This document shows, one piece after another, positions 36,686-46,505 of a stretch of 64,000 nt of DNA. The position numbers and the translations under genes were made by a program. Origin of the DNA: Methylococcales bacterium (GTDB lineage: Bacteria; Pseudomonadota; Gammaproteobacteria; Methylococcales; Methylomonadaceae). Below the pieces are notes generated by a model. It saw nothing but the letters and a program-made list of their open reading frames with translations. It searched no databases and was not told the origin of the DNA. The stretch spans positions 1 to 64,000 of the forward strand of contig JAGLDH010000066.1 of the NCBI GenBank assembly GCA_023145835.1, in the 5' to 3' direction. The first letter of the stretch is position 1, and every line of letters begins with the position of its first letter.

Positions 36686-38134
36686 TTAATATTCAACAAG
36701 CACACGATAATCTAATACCGTACTTCCTTCAGCAGGAACCTTTATTTTCCATTCTGCTGTGCCAGCAGCCACTTTCTTATGAGGGTGACTTTCCTTTAAC
36801 ATTTTCCAATCAGCAGGAATAGGTTCACGAACAGAAATGGTAACTGCTGTAGACTTTGCATTTTTTAATTCTATTTGAAAAGAGCTTTCAAAAGCATTTT
36901 TGCCAGGCAGTATATGTTTACGTTTGGCAAAATTAGTTTGTTTTTTATTCACGGTAATATCAAACGCATCCCCTAATTTCAAACGAATAGTTTCATTTTT
37001 AGGCGTATGGTCAATATGATCTTCACCAATAAACTGGGCATTTCCTTGGCTATCTTTTTTATAGACTCGAACAATACCTTTAGGAATTGGCATACCTAAG
37101 CCGGCCTTTTTTTTATTTTCTAGCTGAACAAAAACGCCAACTTTAAGTTTCTTAGCAATCTGACGTTGTCGACTACTGTAGTAATAGTTAGCACCATTCA
37201 ATATAAGCTCTTTTGTAACAGGGACAGAGTTAGCGGAGAGTAAGGAAACTTGCTTAGTCTGATTATTTAATATACTGGTGGGTCGATTTAAGCTATAGAG
37301 ATGATATTCAAATAAGCTTTCTTCAGACATAGAACCAGCATCAGCAGCCATTGAATACTCCATTTGTCTCGTAAGATGAGCAACTTTAGTTTGTTCTTTA
37401 ACTCGGTTAACATCTCCTGCAACTAATTGTAAAGTTGCATTGTTATAATCTGCTCCACTTTTATTATTTAATGTTACCCAGCCAAGTAAATCAATTGAAT
37501 TATCATTAGCGCTAAGTTCGGCCACATAATCAGCTTTCCAGGATAACCCGCCTGATAAATAGCTTAGCTCTACTTGTTGAGCTTGAGATGTTGAGCTATT
37601 TAACTGAGTGACTAAAGTCGGTTGATCTCTAAGATTTTCAGGGATATTATCAAAAACAAACTGACCTTTCGGGTTAGTTTTAATCCGATTACCTATTTTT
37701 AGTACGACGCCTTGATGTGTACTAAGAACGATTGCTGTTTCTTTAGTTTCATTGCCTGTTGCAGGATTGGTCGTGACTAGTCGGACAGGTTGTCCGACAT
37801 ATTTATCTAATAACTTAGCGGGGGTTAATAAATCATAATCAAAATTTTGCTCAATAACATTAAAGCCTTTTCCGTGGGTTAAACTACGCAACATCGCTGT
37901 TTCAGGTCGCATTTTAGCGCTCACCCCTCGAAATGCAAGACGATTATTGCCTTTGTCTAAGCTTATTTTTCTTTGGTCTTTAATTAAAGCTAGGTCATTA
38001 TTATAAATAGTGATGGCGACTTTAGTTTGATCATCTAAAGTCGTTTTTTTCTCTGTTATTTCAGCATTTGTTGATACTGAAAATAAAGCTAAGTAGAAAA
38101 TTAAAACTAGTGTAACAGGCGATGAATATTGCAT
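36686..38134 (-). CDS. DUF4139 exported protein
   Basis: Start chosen at 38134 because AGAAAGGATC precedes it and MQYSSPVTLVLIFYLALFSV then forms a signal peptide (cleavage after STNA). The upstream frame to 38170 is unsupported. About 482 residues. The DUF4139 region includes VAITIYNNDLALIKDQR at the mature N-terminus, VELSYLSGGLSWKADYVAEL in the middle, and a C-terminal beta-sandwich (ITVSVREPIPADWKM, VLDYRVLVEY). The family is usually secreted or periplasmic, with no defined reaction. Nothing in the neighbourhood clarifies its role. Confidence 0.85.
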   Translation of the reverse strand: MQYSSPVTLVLIFYLALFSVSTNAEITEKKTTLDDQTKVAITIYNNDLALIKDQRKISLDKGNNRLAFRGVSAKMRPETAMLRSLTHGKGFNVIEQNFDYDLLTPAKLLDKYVGQPVRLVTTNPATGNETKETAIVLSTHQGVVLKIGNRIKTNPKGQFVFDNIPENLRDQPTLVTQLNSSTSQAQQVELSYLSGGLSWKADYVAELSANDNSIDLLGWVTLNNKSGADYNNATLQLVAGDVNRVKEQTKVAHLTRQMEYSMAADAGSMSEESLFEYHLYSLNRPTSILNNQTKQVSLLSANSVPVTKELILNGANYYYSSRQRQIAKKLKVGVFVQLENKKKAGLGMPIPKGIVRVYKKDSQGNAQFIGEDHIDHTPKNETIRLKLGDAFDITVNKKQTNFAKRKHILPGKNAFESSFQIELKNAKSTAVTISVREPIPADWKMLKESHPHKKVAAGTAEWKIKVPAEGSTVLDYRVLVEY

Positions 38135-38253
38135 AGTGAGATCCTTTCTAGTTAAGTAATAATAAGACATAATATGATAAGGATAGTTCGTTGCTGACTA
38201 TTATCGCGAAAGTTTTAAGTAAGTTTTAGGTTTGTCTTGTACAGAGAGAATCT

Positions 38254-38979
38254 CTATATTTTATTAGAAAGTTTTATGATTTCAGGTGATTTTGAAAGAG
38301 AGTTAATCACTTCATCTAATTCTTCAGAAAAATCAGCTTCTATCGCAACCTGTCCAATGGCTTGAATTAGGTCTGAATAAAAATTTTCATCACCTGTTAA
38401 TCTGTGCCAAAAATCTTGACCTATGTAAATAGGGTAGTCATATTCCGTCGTAATTCTTTTATAATGTCCATTTAAGCTTCTTGTATCACCATAAATAATA
38501 CCGACCACCATATCATCATGAGTAATTCTTAAGTTATTTGTTCTGCCCAGGTGTATTACTTTTTTAAAATGACCAACAATAGTTTCAACATCATCTTTAT
38601 TAATGGTATTTGGACCTGATTTTAATTGGCAGTAAATTTTATTTTTATTGAGTTGATCAATAAATTCAATATCAATACCGGAAGTGGTACTGCCAAAAGA
38701 AGAGAGTACTTCATTTGTAAATTTTTGAATATTTGTACCGAATGATGTTGTGATGGATGTTCCTAGAACCCTTGGATATAAAAGAGCTTTTGCTATACTT
38801 TTAGGGTCTGTATTGCCGGTTAAAAAATTAGATAAATAAACAGCTAAAAATGGATTAATATCAAAACTTGATGCTTTGAGTAGTTTTTTTGTGTTCTTGA
38901 TATGGTTTTCAGCGATACTTTCTTTAAACCAAATTTGAGACTTTTCTAAAATTAACTTTTTTTCGTCTTGATTCATCAT
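38254..38979 (-). CDS. Type II restriction endonuclease (PmeII-like)
   Basis: A 241-residue protein divergent from a C5 DNA methyltransferase with only about 35-50 bases between starts. A PD-(D/E)XK-like core is visible: the acidic GIDIEFID (around residue 100) followed by YCQLKSG (around 116-122), where QLK replaces the usual E-x-K. Later segments (DDMVVGIIYGDTRSLNGHYK, YPIYIGQDFWHRLTGD) resemble the PmeII family of Type II enzymes. It should cut unmethylated DNA at a site protected by the partner. The recognition sequence cannot be read from the protein. Confidence 0.8.
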   Translation of the reverse strand: MMNQDEKKLILEKSQIWFKESIAENHIKNTKKLLKASSFDINPFLAVYLSNFLTGNTDPKSIAKALLYPRVLGTSITTSFGTNIQKFTNEVLSSFGSTTSGIDIEFIDQLNKNKIYCQLKSGPNTINKDDVETIVGHFKKVIHLGRTNNLRITHDDMVVGIIYGDTRSLNGHYKRITTEYDYPIYIGQDFWHRLTGDENFYSDLIQAIGQVAIEADFSEELDEVINSLSKSPEIIKLSNKI

Positions 38980-39029
38980 CTATAAATCTTTAAAATAAGT
39001 AACCCTGTATAACGTTGAATAATATTGGC
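38980..39029. promoter_or_regulatory. Divergent promoter region of the restriction-modification pair
   Basis: The 35-50 bases between the two starts must contain overlapping promoters. TATAAC at 39009-39014 is a plausible -10 for the methyltransferase. No palindrome long enough for a confident operator can be drawn by eye. Confidence 0.4.
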
Positions 39030-40295
39030 ATGAAAAACTATTACTCTTTAGCAGAAACAGCTGAATTACTCTCTGTTTCTAAACAAACTTTAAGGCGGTG
39101 GGATGAGAGTGGAAAATTAAAGCCAATTAGAATGCCGAACAATTATAGGACATATTCTTATGAATTGTTGAAGGAATACATAGATATTGATTGTGACGAT
39201 AGAATTAAAAAAAAATATCCAGATTGTTGTACTGCAATTAAACCTTATTCTGTTATAGAATTATTTGCAGGTGCGGGTGGTCTTGCTTTAGGGTTAGAAA
39301 AGGCAGGCTTATCTTGTAAATTGTTAAATGAAATTGATCCATGGGCTTGTAAAACATTAAGAAAAAATAGACCTCAATGGAATGTGGTAGAAGGTGATGT
39401 GACAAAACTGTCTTTTGTGAAATTTAAAGGGCAGATTGATGTGGTGACTGGAGGCTTCCCATGTCAATCTTTTAGTTATGCCGGAAAAAAACGTGGATTA
39501 GATGATGCAAGAGGTACATTGTTTTATGAGTTTGCTAGAACAGTTAAAGAAGTAGAGCCCTTAATTTGTGTAGGTGAGAATGTTAAGGGACTTTTAACTC
39601 ATGACAATGGGCAAACTTTACGATCAATGGTTCAAATTTTAGAAGACTTGGGTTATGACGTTTTATCACCCAAAATATTAAAAGCTGCTTTTTATAATGT
39701 GCCTCAAAAAAGAGAACGTTTATTTTTAATAGGTATAAAAAAAGGCAGCGGAATTACCTTTAATTTCCCTATAGCAGCAATTAAAATGATGAATTTATCG
39801 GCTGCACTTAAAGCTGGTGAGTTATTTGATACAGATGTGCCTGAGTCAATTGGTCAAAGCTACCCTAAGCGAAAAAGTGAAATAATGGAATTGATTCCTC
39901 CCGGTGGCTATTGGCGTGATTTACCTGAAGAAATTCAAAAAGAATATATGCTTAAAAGCTACTATTTAGGGGGAGGAAAAACGGGCATGGCGCGAAGAAT
40001 TAGCTGGGATGAACCTTGCCTAACACTGACGACTGCTCCAGCCCAAAAACAAACAGAACGATGTCACCCCGAATTCACTCGTCCTTTTCAAACGAGGGAA
40101 TATGCTCGAATCCAAACTTTTCCAGATAGCTGGATATTTGAAGGAAGTATGAATCAAGTTTACAAACAAATAGGTAATGCAGTGCCAGTAAACTTAGCAT
40201 TAGCGTTAGGGCAAGAAATTGTTAAATCTCTAAATGCTTATACTGTTGCTAAAGAATTGAGATTAAAGTTTAATAGTGATAAAGAACGAGCATAA
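39015..40295 (+). CDS. DNA cytosine-5 methyltransferase with MerR-like HTH
   Basis: The frame opens with TTG 39015, and ATG 39030 is an equal or better start (MKNYYSLAETAELLSV). Neither has a strong ribosome-binding site. The first 60 residues are a MerR/excisionase-like winged helix (SVSKQTLRRWDESGKL, then NYRTYS). The C5 methyltransferase follows: motif I ELFAGAGGLALGLEKAG, catalytic PCQ in GGFPCQSFS (about residue 150), ENVKGL, RERLFLIG, and the terminal QIGNAVP. It modifies cytosine to protect host DNA from the neighbouring endonuclease. An added HTH domain, with the divergent promoters next to it, suggests that the methyltransferase also represses the pair, doing the job of a separate C protein. 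Confidence 0.92.
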   Translation: MNNIGMKNYYSLAETAELLSVSKQTLRRWDESGKLKPIRMPNNYRTYSYELLKEYIDIDCDDRIKKKYPDCCTAIKPYSVIELFAGAGGLALGLEKAGLSCKLLNEIDPWACKTLRKNRPQWNVVEGDVTKLSFVKFKGQIDVVTGGFPCQSFSYAGKKRGLDDARGTLFYEFARTVKEVEPLICVGENVKGLLTHDNGQTLRSMVQILEDLGYDVLSPKILKAAFYNVPQKRERLFLIGIKKGSGITFNFPIAAIKMMNLSAALKAGELFDTDVPESIGQSYPKRKSEIMELIPPGGYWRDLPEEIQKEYMLKSYYLGGGKTGMARRISWDEPCLTLTTAPAQKQTERCHPEFTRPFQTREYARIQTFPDSWIFEGSMNQVYKQIGNAVPVNLALALGQEIVKSLNAYTVAKELRLKFNSDKERA

Positions 40296-40431
40296 AATAT
40301 TTATAAAGTGTAAGCGCACAGTTGTGCTTTTGTATGCCAATATTAAGTCATACACTTTGCTTGCACAATTAGTCTCCATTACTCAATAGATTTTGGTTTC
40401 CAAAATTTGTTGAGCAGGAAGGGCTGAATTT
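40296..40431. other. Convergent gap
   Basis: A GCAC-AGTT-GTGC stem with TTTT (about 40315-40332) after the methyltransferase could be a weak terminator. The stem is only four pairs unless a bulge is allowed. Nothing else seen. Confidence 0.3.
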
Positions 40432-41268
40432 TTATGATGTTTTGTTTTTAAAAGTAAAGCTTGCCAAGCCTATTAAAGCAGAGCCAAACAACCATAGTGC
40501 TGCTGGAATAGGTATAGGGTTGATATTTAATACAGTTTGGACCGTTATATCAGTATCCTCATGAAATAACTGAGAACTAGGGCTATAGGACAGAGAGCTA
40601 GTGATTTGATCCATTGATAGATGCCTTGTGTAGAGTGTTTCGAATGAGAAACTATTTTCAGGCAGGAAATCATCTGAGATAAAGATAAAGTTTTTTGGGC
40701 CACCCGGCTCAATAACTTCTCCAAACGTATCAATTTCTATTTTGGTTTGAACGCGAAAATCATCAGGATTGTCATTTACATAATTGACGCCATATTCAAT
40801 TTTATAATCAAACTCGAATCGATCAATTTTACCATTGATGTCGCTCAAAATTATTTCATTAAACCCACTGGAATATGACATTCCAATCTGGTTGAGAGCA
40901 TGATTAGAATTATTCGGTTTAAAGGGTTCAAAAGGAGCAAACCCAAAAAAATAAGCCCTATCATAATCATTGGCTGAACTACTTGAAGCAGTGATTCCTT
41001 CTAAAAAACTAAAACTAAAACTAAAACTAGAACTAGGATTAAATACATTACCGAACTTAACAATAGGCTGGTTTGGTCCTGAGTGAGAATAATCAAGAGT
41101 TGAAGATACATCATGGCCTAAATGAATTTTAAAATCAGTTACTTCTATATTATTAACATCATAGGCTCTAAAAGATAGAACCTTAAGTGAGCCCCATGAA
41201 ACTATTTCAATGGGAGCTGATTGAGCAGTATTGGTACTCAACAATAGAATGAGAAATAAATATTTCAT
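40432..41268 (-). CDS. VPLPA-CTERM sorted secreted protein
   Basis: Start at 41268 (MKYLFLILLLSTNTAQSA) with TGGAG upstream gives a proper signal peptide. An eight-residue extension to TTG 41292 is less likely. About 278 residues. The body is a beta-rich domain with Ser-rich stretch (SSSFSFSFSFLEG). The C-terminus IPIPAALWLFGSALIGLASF followed by KNK is the VPLPA/PEP-CTERM sorting signal: a proline motif, a hydrophobic helix and a basic tail, recognised by an exosortase. No exosortase gene is in the window, so it must act elsewhere. Such proteins often go with exopolysaccharide loci. Confidence 0.85.
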   Translation of the reverse strand: MKYLFLILLLSTNTAQSAPIEIVSWGSLKVLSFRAYDVNNIEVTDFKIHLGHDVSSTLDYSHSGPNQPIVKFGNVFNPSSSFSFSFSFLEGITASSSSANDYDRAYFFGFAPFEPFKPNNSNHALNQIGMSYSSGFNEIILSDINGKIDRFEFDYKIEYGVNYVNDNPDDFRVQTKIEIDTFGEVIEPGGPKNFIFISDDFLPENSFSFETLYTRHLSMDQITSSLSYSPSSQLFHEDTDITVQTVLNINPIPIPAALWLFGSALIGLASFTFKNKTS

Positions 41269-41292
41269 ATTGTTTATACTCCAGAACTTCAA

Positions 41293-41550
41293 GCCGTAAG
41301 GAAAAGTAAAGCTAGTTCATTATCATTTCAGTACACGAAAATAATTTATTGTTATCAATAATTATTTTAATGATCCTTGTAACTCATATTCTAGTATAAA
41401 ATCAAATAATTATAAGATACTCTGTTTTTTATTATGTACAAAAACAATTAACTAAGTAATTGTTAGTTGAAACGCATGATCTGATGTCTAATTAAAATAT
41501 CACACACTACTTTTTTATATAATTATCCAAAAGTATATGTTTGTGATTTA
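41293..41550. other. Upstream region of the VPLPA-CTERM gene
   Basis: About 260 AT-rich bases that should hold the promoter of the minus-strand CTERM gene. No long frame or repeat seen. Confidence 0.35.
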
Positions 41551-41659
41551 GGGACTGGGCTCCAACCATTCAAGAGCCACCAAAAAGCACAATATATAGT
41601 ATTTTTTTAACTTTATAATGCTTATATATTGTGCCTTTGAATGGTTGGAGCCCAGTCCC
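41551..41659. mobile_element. MITE-like long inverted repeat (109 bp)
   Basis: GGGACTGGGCTCCAACCATT with CAA (41551-41573) is the exact complement of 41637-41659. Inside, CACAATATATA (41588-41598) pairs with a TATATATTGTG segment, so nearly the whole element folds. The 23-base perfect ends and lack of coding capacity are those of a miniature transposon. It lies 71 bases downstream of the acylase pseudogene's 3' end. Confidence 0.65.
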
Positions 41660-41729
41660 GCGACCCGTATCCGGACTTTAGTCCATTATACGAACCCACC
41701 AGCTTTAGCTGGTGGTTGTTTAGTTATCA

Positions 41730-44212
41730 TTACATGCTAAATCGTTTTTCTTTAGATTGTAAATCACGACGGATTTGCTTTTCAGAAAAAGGAAATTTGA
41801 ACCATCTGTTTTTAGACCAAGATTTAACTTGATCAAGATACCAAGGTGATGATGGTTCTGTTGCTTGACTATAGGGTAAGACACCGACAGCACGCACACC
41901 TTTTGATCCATGAGAAACGGCATGAAGATAGCTTGCACCATAGAGAGTTTCTGGCTTATTTCCATCTAACGTATTGACCCAACCATCAAATGTATAAAAT
42001 GCGTCGGAACTCACAATAGAATCAAAGATACCTTCTGTTGAAAAACCACCTGACATAGGATAAGTACGAGAAGGCGTTTTAACCTTATGAACTTTCCCCC
42101 AACGAACCCTTGGTGAAATACCTTTGGATTTGAATGTAGCAGCAACACGGGCAAGTGCATTACGAACTGCTGTGCGAATAACTGGATCAGTGGTGTAACC
42201 AGAGGGTGTATTTAATGGGTCTTCTATAGATGCAGGGACTAGAAATAAATTATCTTTAGCTATTTGTGCATCAGATAATGCCTGCCACATACCACGAAAA
42301 ACTGCGGCTCCTCTGCTACGGGTATTATTCCTACGATTCCACTTTTTTAGAGCGCGACATACTCTTTTTAGGTTAACCTGTTTCTCTTCGTACTCTCCAG
42401 TAGGGGTCATTGAACAATCTTTAACAATGCCATCAACAAGCAGTTCGCCCGCATGATTACGTGATTTGAAAAAAACTTTTTTTGCTGATTTTAGTGAAAA
42501 CCCCGGTTTACCAAGTTTGTCCGATCCATTCAAGCGATCAGTAACCATTTGCAAGCCTAGACTGGCGCGTAAATCTAATGCTTCACCTTCATTACCTAAG
42601 ATAGGAGAAAATCCCGTTAGCCGTTGCTCTAAGTTAGGCCGCTCGTATGTATTATTGCTATTAGCGACATAATCAGAGCGAACAGTTTGTGGTAAGTCAG
42701 CGACAGGCATCAACCCAGTCCAGTTACATTGATGACGAGTACCATCAAGTACGATTATCCCATGTGGAAGGTGGAATGCACCCACAGCGGATACAACACA
42801 ATTACCAATATCAGCAGTAGAAATGTTGGGTACTGCTGAAACATCTCCAAAATAGACTTCACCTTGTGAATCACTAGCAAGAACATACGACCAAGGTACA
42901 CCTTGAATTTCTTCAAGCTCGTGTTGGAGTTCATGTACGTCTTTAGCCTGTGCAACACGTAAAAACTGTTCAACAATTCGTGTGTTATCTGCGTTTACAT
43001 CATGAGCTGCGTATGCGCGACCAGGATTGTTAGGATCGTCGTACCAACCAAAAAAGAATGAATCAGCATCAATAATAGGATCTTCACCTGCACGATAAAA
43101 AGGAACTTGACGAGGCTTGGTTTCACCCAATACAGGGATTGATAAAACTTCTGAAGTGATTGTTTTGGTTTCGCCATCTACTTTATAAGATAGCGGATTA
43201 CCTTCAAGTTTTAAATCTGCCAATGACCAACGTGCTGCTGCTGAGAAAGTGAGTCCCCAAGCTATATCTTTTGTAAATCCAGAAAAAGGAATAGGAAAGC
43301 CACCCAACGTAACTCCCATTACATTTAACTCACCTGGAAGGTGATATGTATCATGTATTGTCGCTGAATACCTTCCCAAGGAAAATGTGGATTATATAAA
43401 TGAACAGAATTGCCCTTTTTAGTACCCTCTCGACCAATCGCCCATGCATTACTGCCAACTGAAGTAAGTTTGGAACTCAAAGGTTTTATTGATGAAGCAG
43501 CGATGACTTTTTTTTCTGCACTCTTGTTTTTTATAGAATTGCTTTTAAGTCCAATTGCAGTGTTAGCAGGTGCGGAATGAGGAAGCATTCCAGCGACTAC
43601 TTCACCACTTGCAACACTTGCAGTTGCCACCCACATTCGATATATATCTTCTACCGTAACATCACCCTTAAATTTTACGGGGCACGATGCAAGATCTGGA
43701 TGGTCGCCAAGGAATTTATTGACACCCGCAGCATAGCCATTTGCAAGCTCTCTGACTTCAGATGCTCCTTTTTCAAACCCAGCGTAAATTTTTTCAATAT
43801 TAAACCATCCCTTATAATAGTGATCTGATTGTAAAGCAGTGTAGGTTAAATCATGCATATCGCTTGTGACAGGGGCATCAGCTCCAAGTTGTTCCGAAAG
43901 TCGACCATTTACCTCCGCAATACGATGAGAAAGTAAACAACGATTGTCTTCAGTATAGGCATATCCCACTCCATAACCAATGCCGGTATAGCCTGAAGCT
44001 TTGACATGAACGACACCATGTGAGGTTCGACGAAGAAGGACTTGATCCTTGTCTACGGTAGGAGGATGTTTGTGTTTGTTCAGCCTAGGAGCTTTATGCA
44101 TCAAGTTTTTTGCACTAGCTCCTTGGGTACTTGCAATGGAAAAAAGCATAGTGAAAGCCAAAAACTTGATTAGCTTTTTAATGCAATCTTTGATGGGGAA
44201 GAAATTGTTCAT
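41730..44212 (-). pseudogene. Penicillin/acylhomoserine-lactone acylase, single frameshift
   Basis: Ntn-hydrolase precursor of about 828 residues split into two frames. The first (44212 to about 43345) has a signal peptide (KFLAFTMLFSIASTQGASA), the alpha-chain, and the self-cleavage site GSNAWAIG (nucleophile serine near residue 253). It runs to EGIQRQY and then off-frame. The second frame resumes DTYHLPGELNVMGVTLGGFP and continues through the beta-chain to 41730. One added base at about 43350 restores a continuous protein, so this may be a recent mutation, a sequencing error or programmed. Family members hydrolyse beta-lactam side chains or acyl-homoserine lactones (PvdQ-like context NPHFPWEG). 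Mature enzyme would be periplasmic. A divergent AraC-type gene lies upstream. Confidence 0.8.
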
Positions 44213-44730
44213 TAGTATTTTCCAATTAATTTAGATATTGATATAAGGCAAATATTTCGTATGGTGAATGCAATAAGGAAGTCTAGAAGGGACTTTAATT
44301 GACAGAAACCCGTAAGGATAATAAGCAATTTTTAAACCAAGCATAAAGCTATTAATATCAATGTCTTGAGTTGTATTTATACTAGATAAATATTTTTTTA
44401 GGTTATTTAACACATTGTTATGTCAAATAACTTGATTTGAGAAGAAGTACAATAGGGTAGGTGATTTATTGTTGAGATAAATCGTTAGTAAAAAAGAAAA
44501 TAAGGCTTATTATGCATTAAATACCTGAAAAACAGATTTATCAACAATAACTAAAAAGGAAGTAGGGAGGATAAAATTCTTGTTGAATTAATGATCTAGA
44601 AAATGATTAAATGGGAAAACTCCAATATAGTTTTTTGTCCGGAAATCTAGAATGAAATTGGTGAGTGATGTATTTACTATCCAAATGAGGCTGCTACCAA
44701 GTGCGCAGCTAATATTCCTGTGTTTTTTTA
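44213..44730. other. Divergent region between acylase and AraC regulator
   Basis: About 520 AT-rich bases with both promoters presumably inside. A minus-strand 60-codon frame (44231-44413) has no support. No repeat recognised. Confidence 0.4.
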
Positions 44731-45609
44731 ATGTTCAAATTTATTATGAAATATGACATTCTCCCTAAAGCTCTATATAACCATCCGAGTGTAAAGAAAG
44801 TTTTATATCATAATGACTCATGCATTTTATATAAAAGGTTGAAAGAAAGTGTATTAGAACAAGAAAAAATTTCCATTTCTCATTGTTTTTTATTCGTTGA
44901 AAAGGGAAAAGTGGAAGTAAAAACCTATGAAGGAGAAAGTGTTGTTTTACATGAAAATGAAATGTTATTCATGCCCCGAGACACTTATTTAATTTCTGAT
45001 TTTATTAAGGATCAAGACTGTATAGATGTATTTCTTGTTTTTTTTGATCACGAAATAGTCATCAAATTTTTAAGCTCAAAAATCAAACAACATAGAAATT
45101 TATCCGCAGCCACACCGACTATTTGTAAATTGAAAACAAATAACAAATTCATACATTACTTTAACTCTTTAAGGGATATTTATTTCGATTTGGAAAATGA
45201 TAAAGAAATTTTAGAGCTTAAGATTTTGGAGTTTTTACACCTGATTTATCTAAGAAATCAAAGTGAAATTATCAATACACTTAATTCTTCTGAAAACCAA
45301 AAGAAAAAAAGGCGTATTGAATCTATTATGATTGATAATTATGACAAAAATTTTACAGTCACAGATTTTGCCAATCTTAGTGGTCGAAGCTTATCTACGT
45401 TTAATCGGGATTTTAAAAGAAAACATGGACAAACACCAAAGCAATGGTTAATTAAGAAAAAAATGGAAAAAGCCAAGGTGTTATTGTCTGAAGGGATGAA
45501 TGTTACAACTTGTGCTATTGAAATAGGTTATAGCAATGTTTCTAATTTTATCAAAGCATATAAATTAATTCATGGAGAAACACCGAACAAGACAATGAGA
45601 AAAAATTGA
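44731..45609 (+). CDS. AraC-family transcriptional regulator
   Basis: A 292-residue regulator. The N-terminal cupin-like part (around residues 30-100: HCFLFVEKGKVEVKTYEG, HENEMLFMPRDTYL) would sense a ligand. The C-terminal 95 residues form the paired AraC helix-turn-helix (FTVTDFANLSGRSLSTFNRD, TTCAIEIGYSNVSNFIKAYK). An internal ATG at 44746 (MKYDILPKAL) is an alternative start; neither has a clear ribosome-binding site. It is followed 100 bases later by a small monooxygenase, and upstream faces the acylase. Either could be its target. Confidence 0.85.
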   Translation: MFKFIMKYDILPKALYNHPSVKKVLYHNDSCILYKRLKESVLEQEKISISHCFLFVEKGKVEVKTYEGESVVLHENEMLFMPRDTYLISDFIKDQDCIDVFLVFFDHEIVIKFLSSKIKQHRNLSAATPTICKLKTNNKFIHYFNSLRDIYFDLENDKEILELKILEFLHLIYLRNQSEIINTLNSSENQKKKRRIESIMIDNYDKNFTVTDFANLSGRSLSTFNRDFKRKHGQTPKQWLIKKKMEKAKVLLSEGMNVTTCAIEIGYSNVSNFIKAYKLIHGETPNKTMRKN

Positions 45610-45708
45610 ATGTAAATGACTACTTTTGACGGTTTGTGAGTAGTCGTCTTTTCTAGTAGTTAATATCATGGTGGTGCTTGAATATTAACTATAAGAGGTA
45701 AGAAATAA

Positions 45709-45999
45709 ATGAGTGCTATTGTAATTTTAGAGGCTGATATTAAAGAGGGGCAAAAGGAAGAGTTGCTCAAGTTATTATCTATTTATTTACCAGAAACCAG
45801 ACAGTACAAAGGTTTTATCAATATTTCTATCCATATAGAACATGAGATGAATCATGTGCTTTTCTATGAAAAATGGCAGAGCTTTGAAGATTATGAATCT
45901 TATTTACAATGGAGAACCGAAACAGGTGTTATGCAAATATTGGGAGCTACGTTTAGCTCACCCCCATTAATTCGATACTTTAATACAGAAGATGTGTAG
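45709..45999 (+). CDS. ABM-domain quinol/antibiotic monooxygenase-like protein
   Basis: A 96-residue dimeric alpha/beta barrel protein of the antibiotic biosynthesis monooxygenase (ABM) family: IVILEADIKEGQKEELLKLL, then TRQYKGFINISIHIE and FYEKWQSFEDYESYLQWR. These cofactor-free enzymes oxidise quinols or aromatic polyketides, or simply detoxify. The ATG follows AAGAGGTAAG. It trails the AraC gene on the same strand and is probably under its control. Substrate unknown. Confidence 0.8.
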   Translation: MSAIVILEADIKEGQKEELLKLLSIYLPETRQYKGFINISIHIEHEMNHVLFYEKWQSFEDYESYLQWRTETGVMQILGATFSSPPLIRYFNTEDV

Positions 46000-46017
46000 G
46001 AGAGGGTTTGAATATTT

Positions 46018-46174
46018 GGGCACCTCTATTAATTGATGAATGAAAAATTGAGTCCAAAACATCCAATCTCTGCATTGAAATTCTTCGCAATAGCCTGCTA
46101 TTACGTGCGAATATCGCCTTGATTTTGAATGTTTTGGTTCTCAATTTTCTCATCCACAATTAATAGAGATACCC
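46018..46174. mobile_element. MITE-like element (157 bp)
   Basis: Ends GGGCACCTCTATTAATTG and, inverted, GGGTATCTCTATTAATTG. The inverted similarity continues inward for about 40 bases (AAAATTGAG.CCAAAACAT.CAA). No coding capacity. The ends differ from those of the other small elements here, so it depends on another transposase. Confidence 0.65.
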
Positions 46175-46505
46175 ATATAACAAAACTTCTTGTTACAGAA
46201 GTAAATAGTATATTTGGAAAACTGAGAGAAAAGCTCAATTTAAAAATAGGCCAGAGGAGGGGTAATAATATCACTTGAGGAGATTATATTTAAAAGAGTA
46301 GTTACTCAGAATTAGCTACAGTCTCAAAGATATTTGTTGAAAGTGAATAAGTGTAAAACATTGCTTGAAAAAAAATGTCTATTTCAAACTTAATCTGATA
46401 GGTACTTTAAAAAATGGGTAACTGTCAGATCAAGTTTGAATCAGTACATATTATTATATTGTCTCTTTTGACAGAGGACTGTCTACAAAAAAAGAAAATA
46501 ACGTG
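46175..46505. other. Gap with no recognisable gene
   Basis: AT-rich, no gene or hairpin of note. Confidence 0.35.

Noticed and set aside
40310-40335. Possible terminator after the DNA methyltransferase
   Set aside because: The stem is only four pairs without a bulge, so it is noted in the gap but not called.
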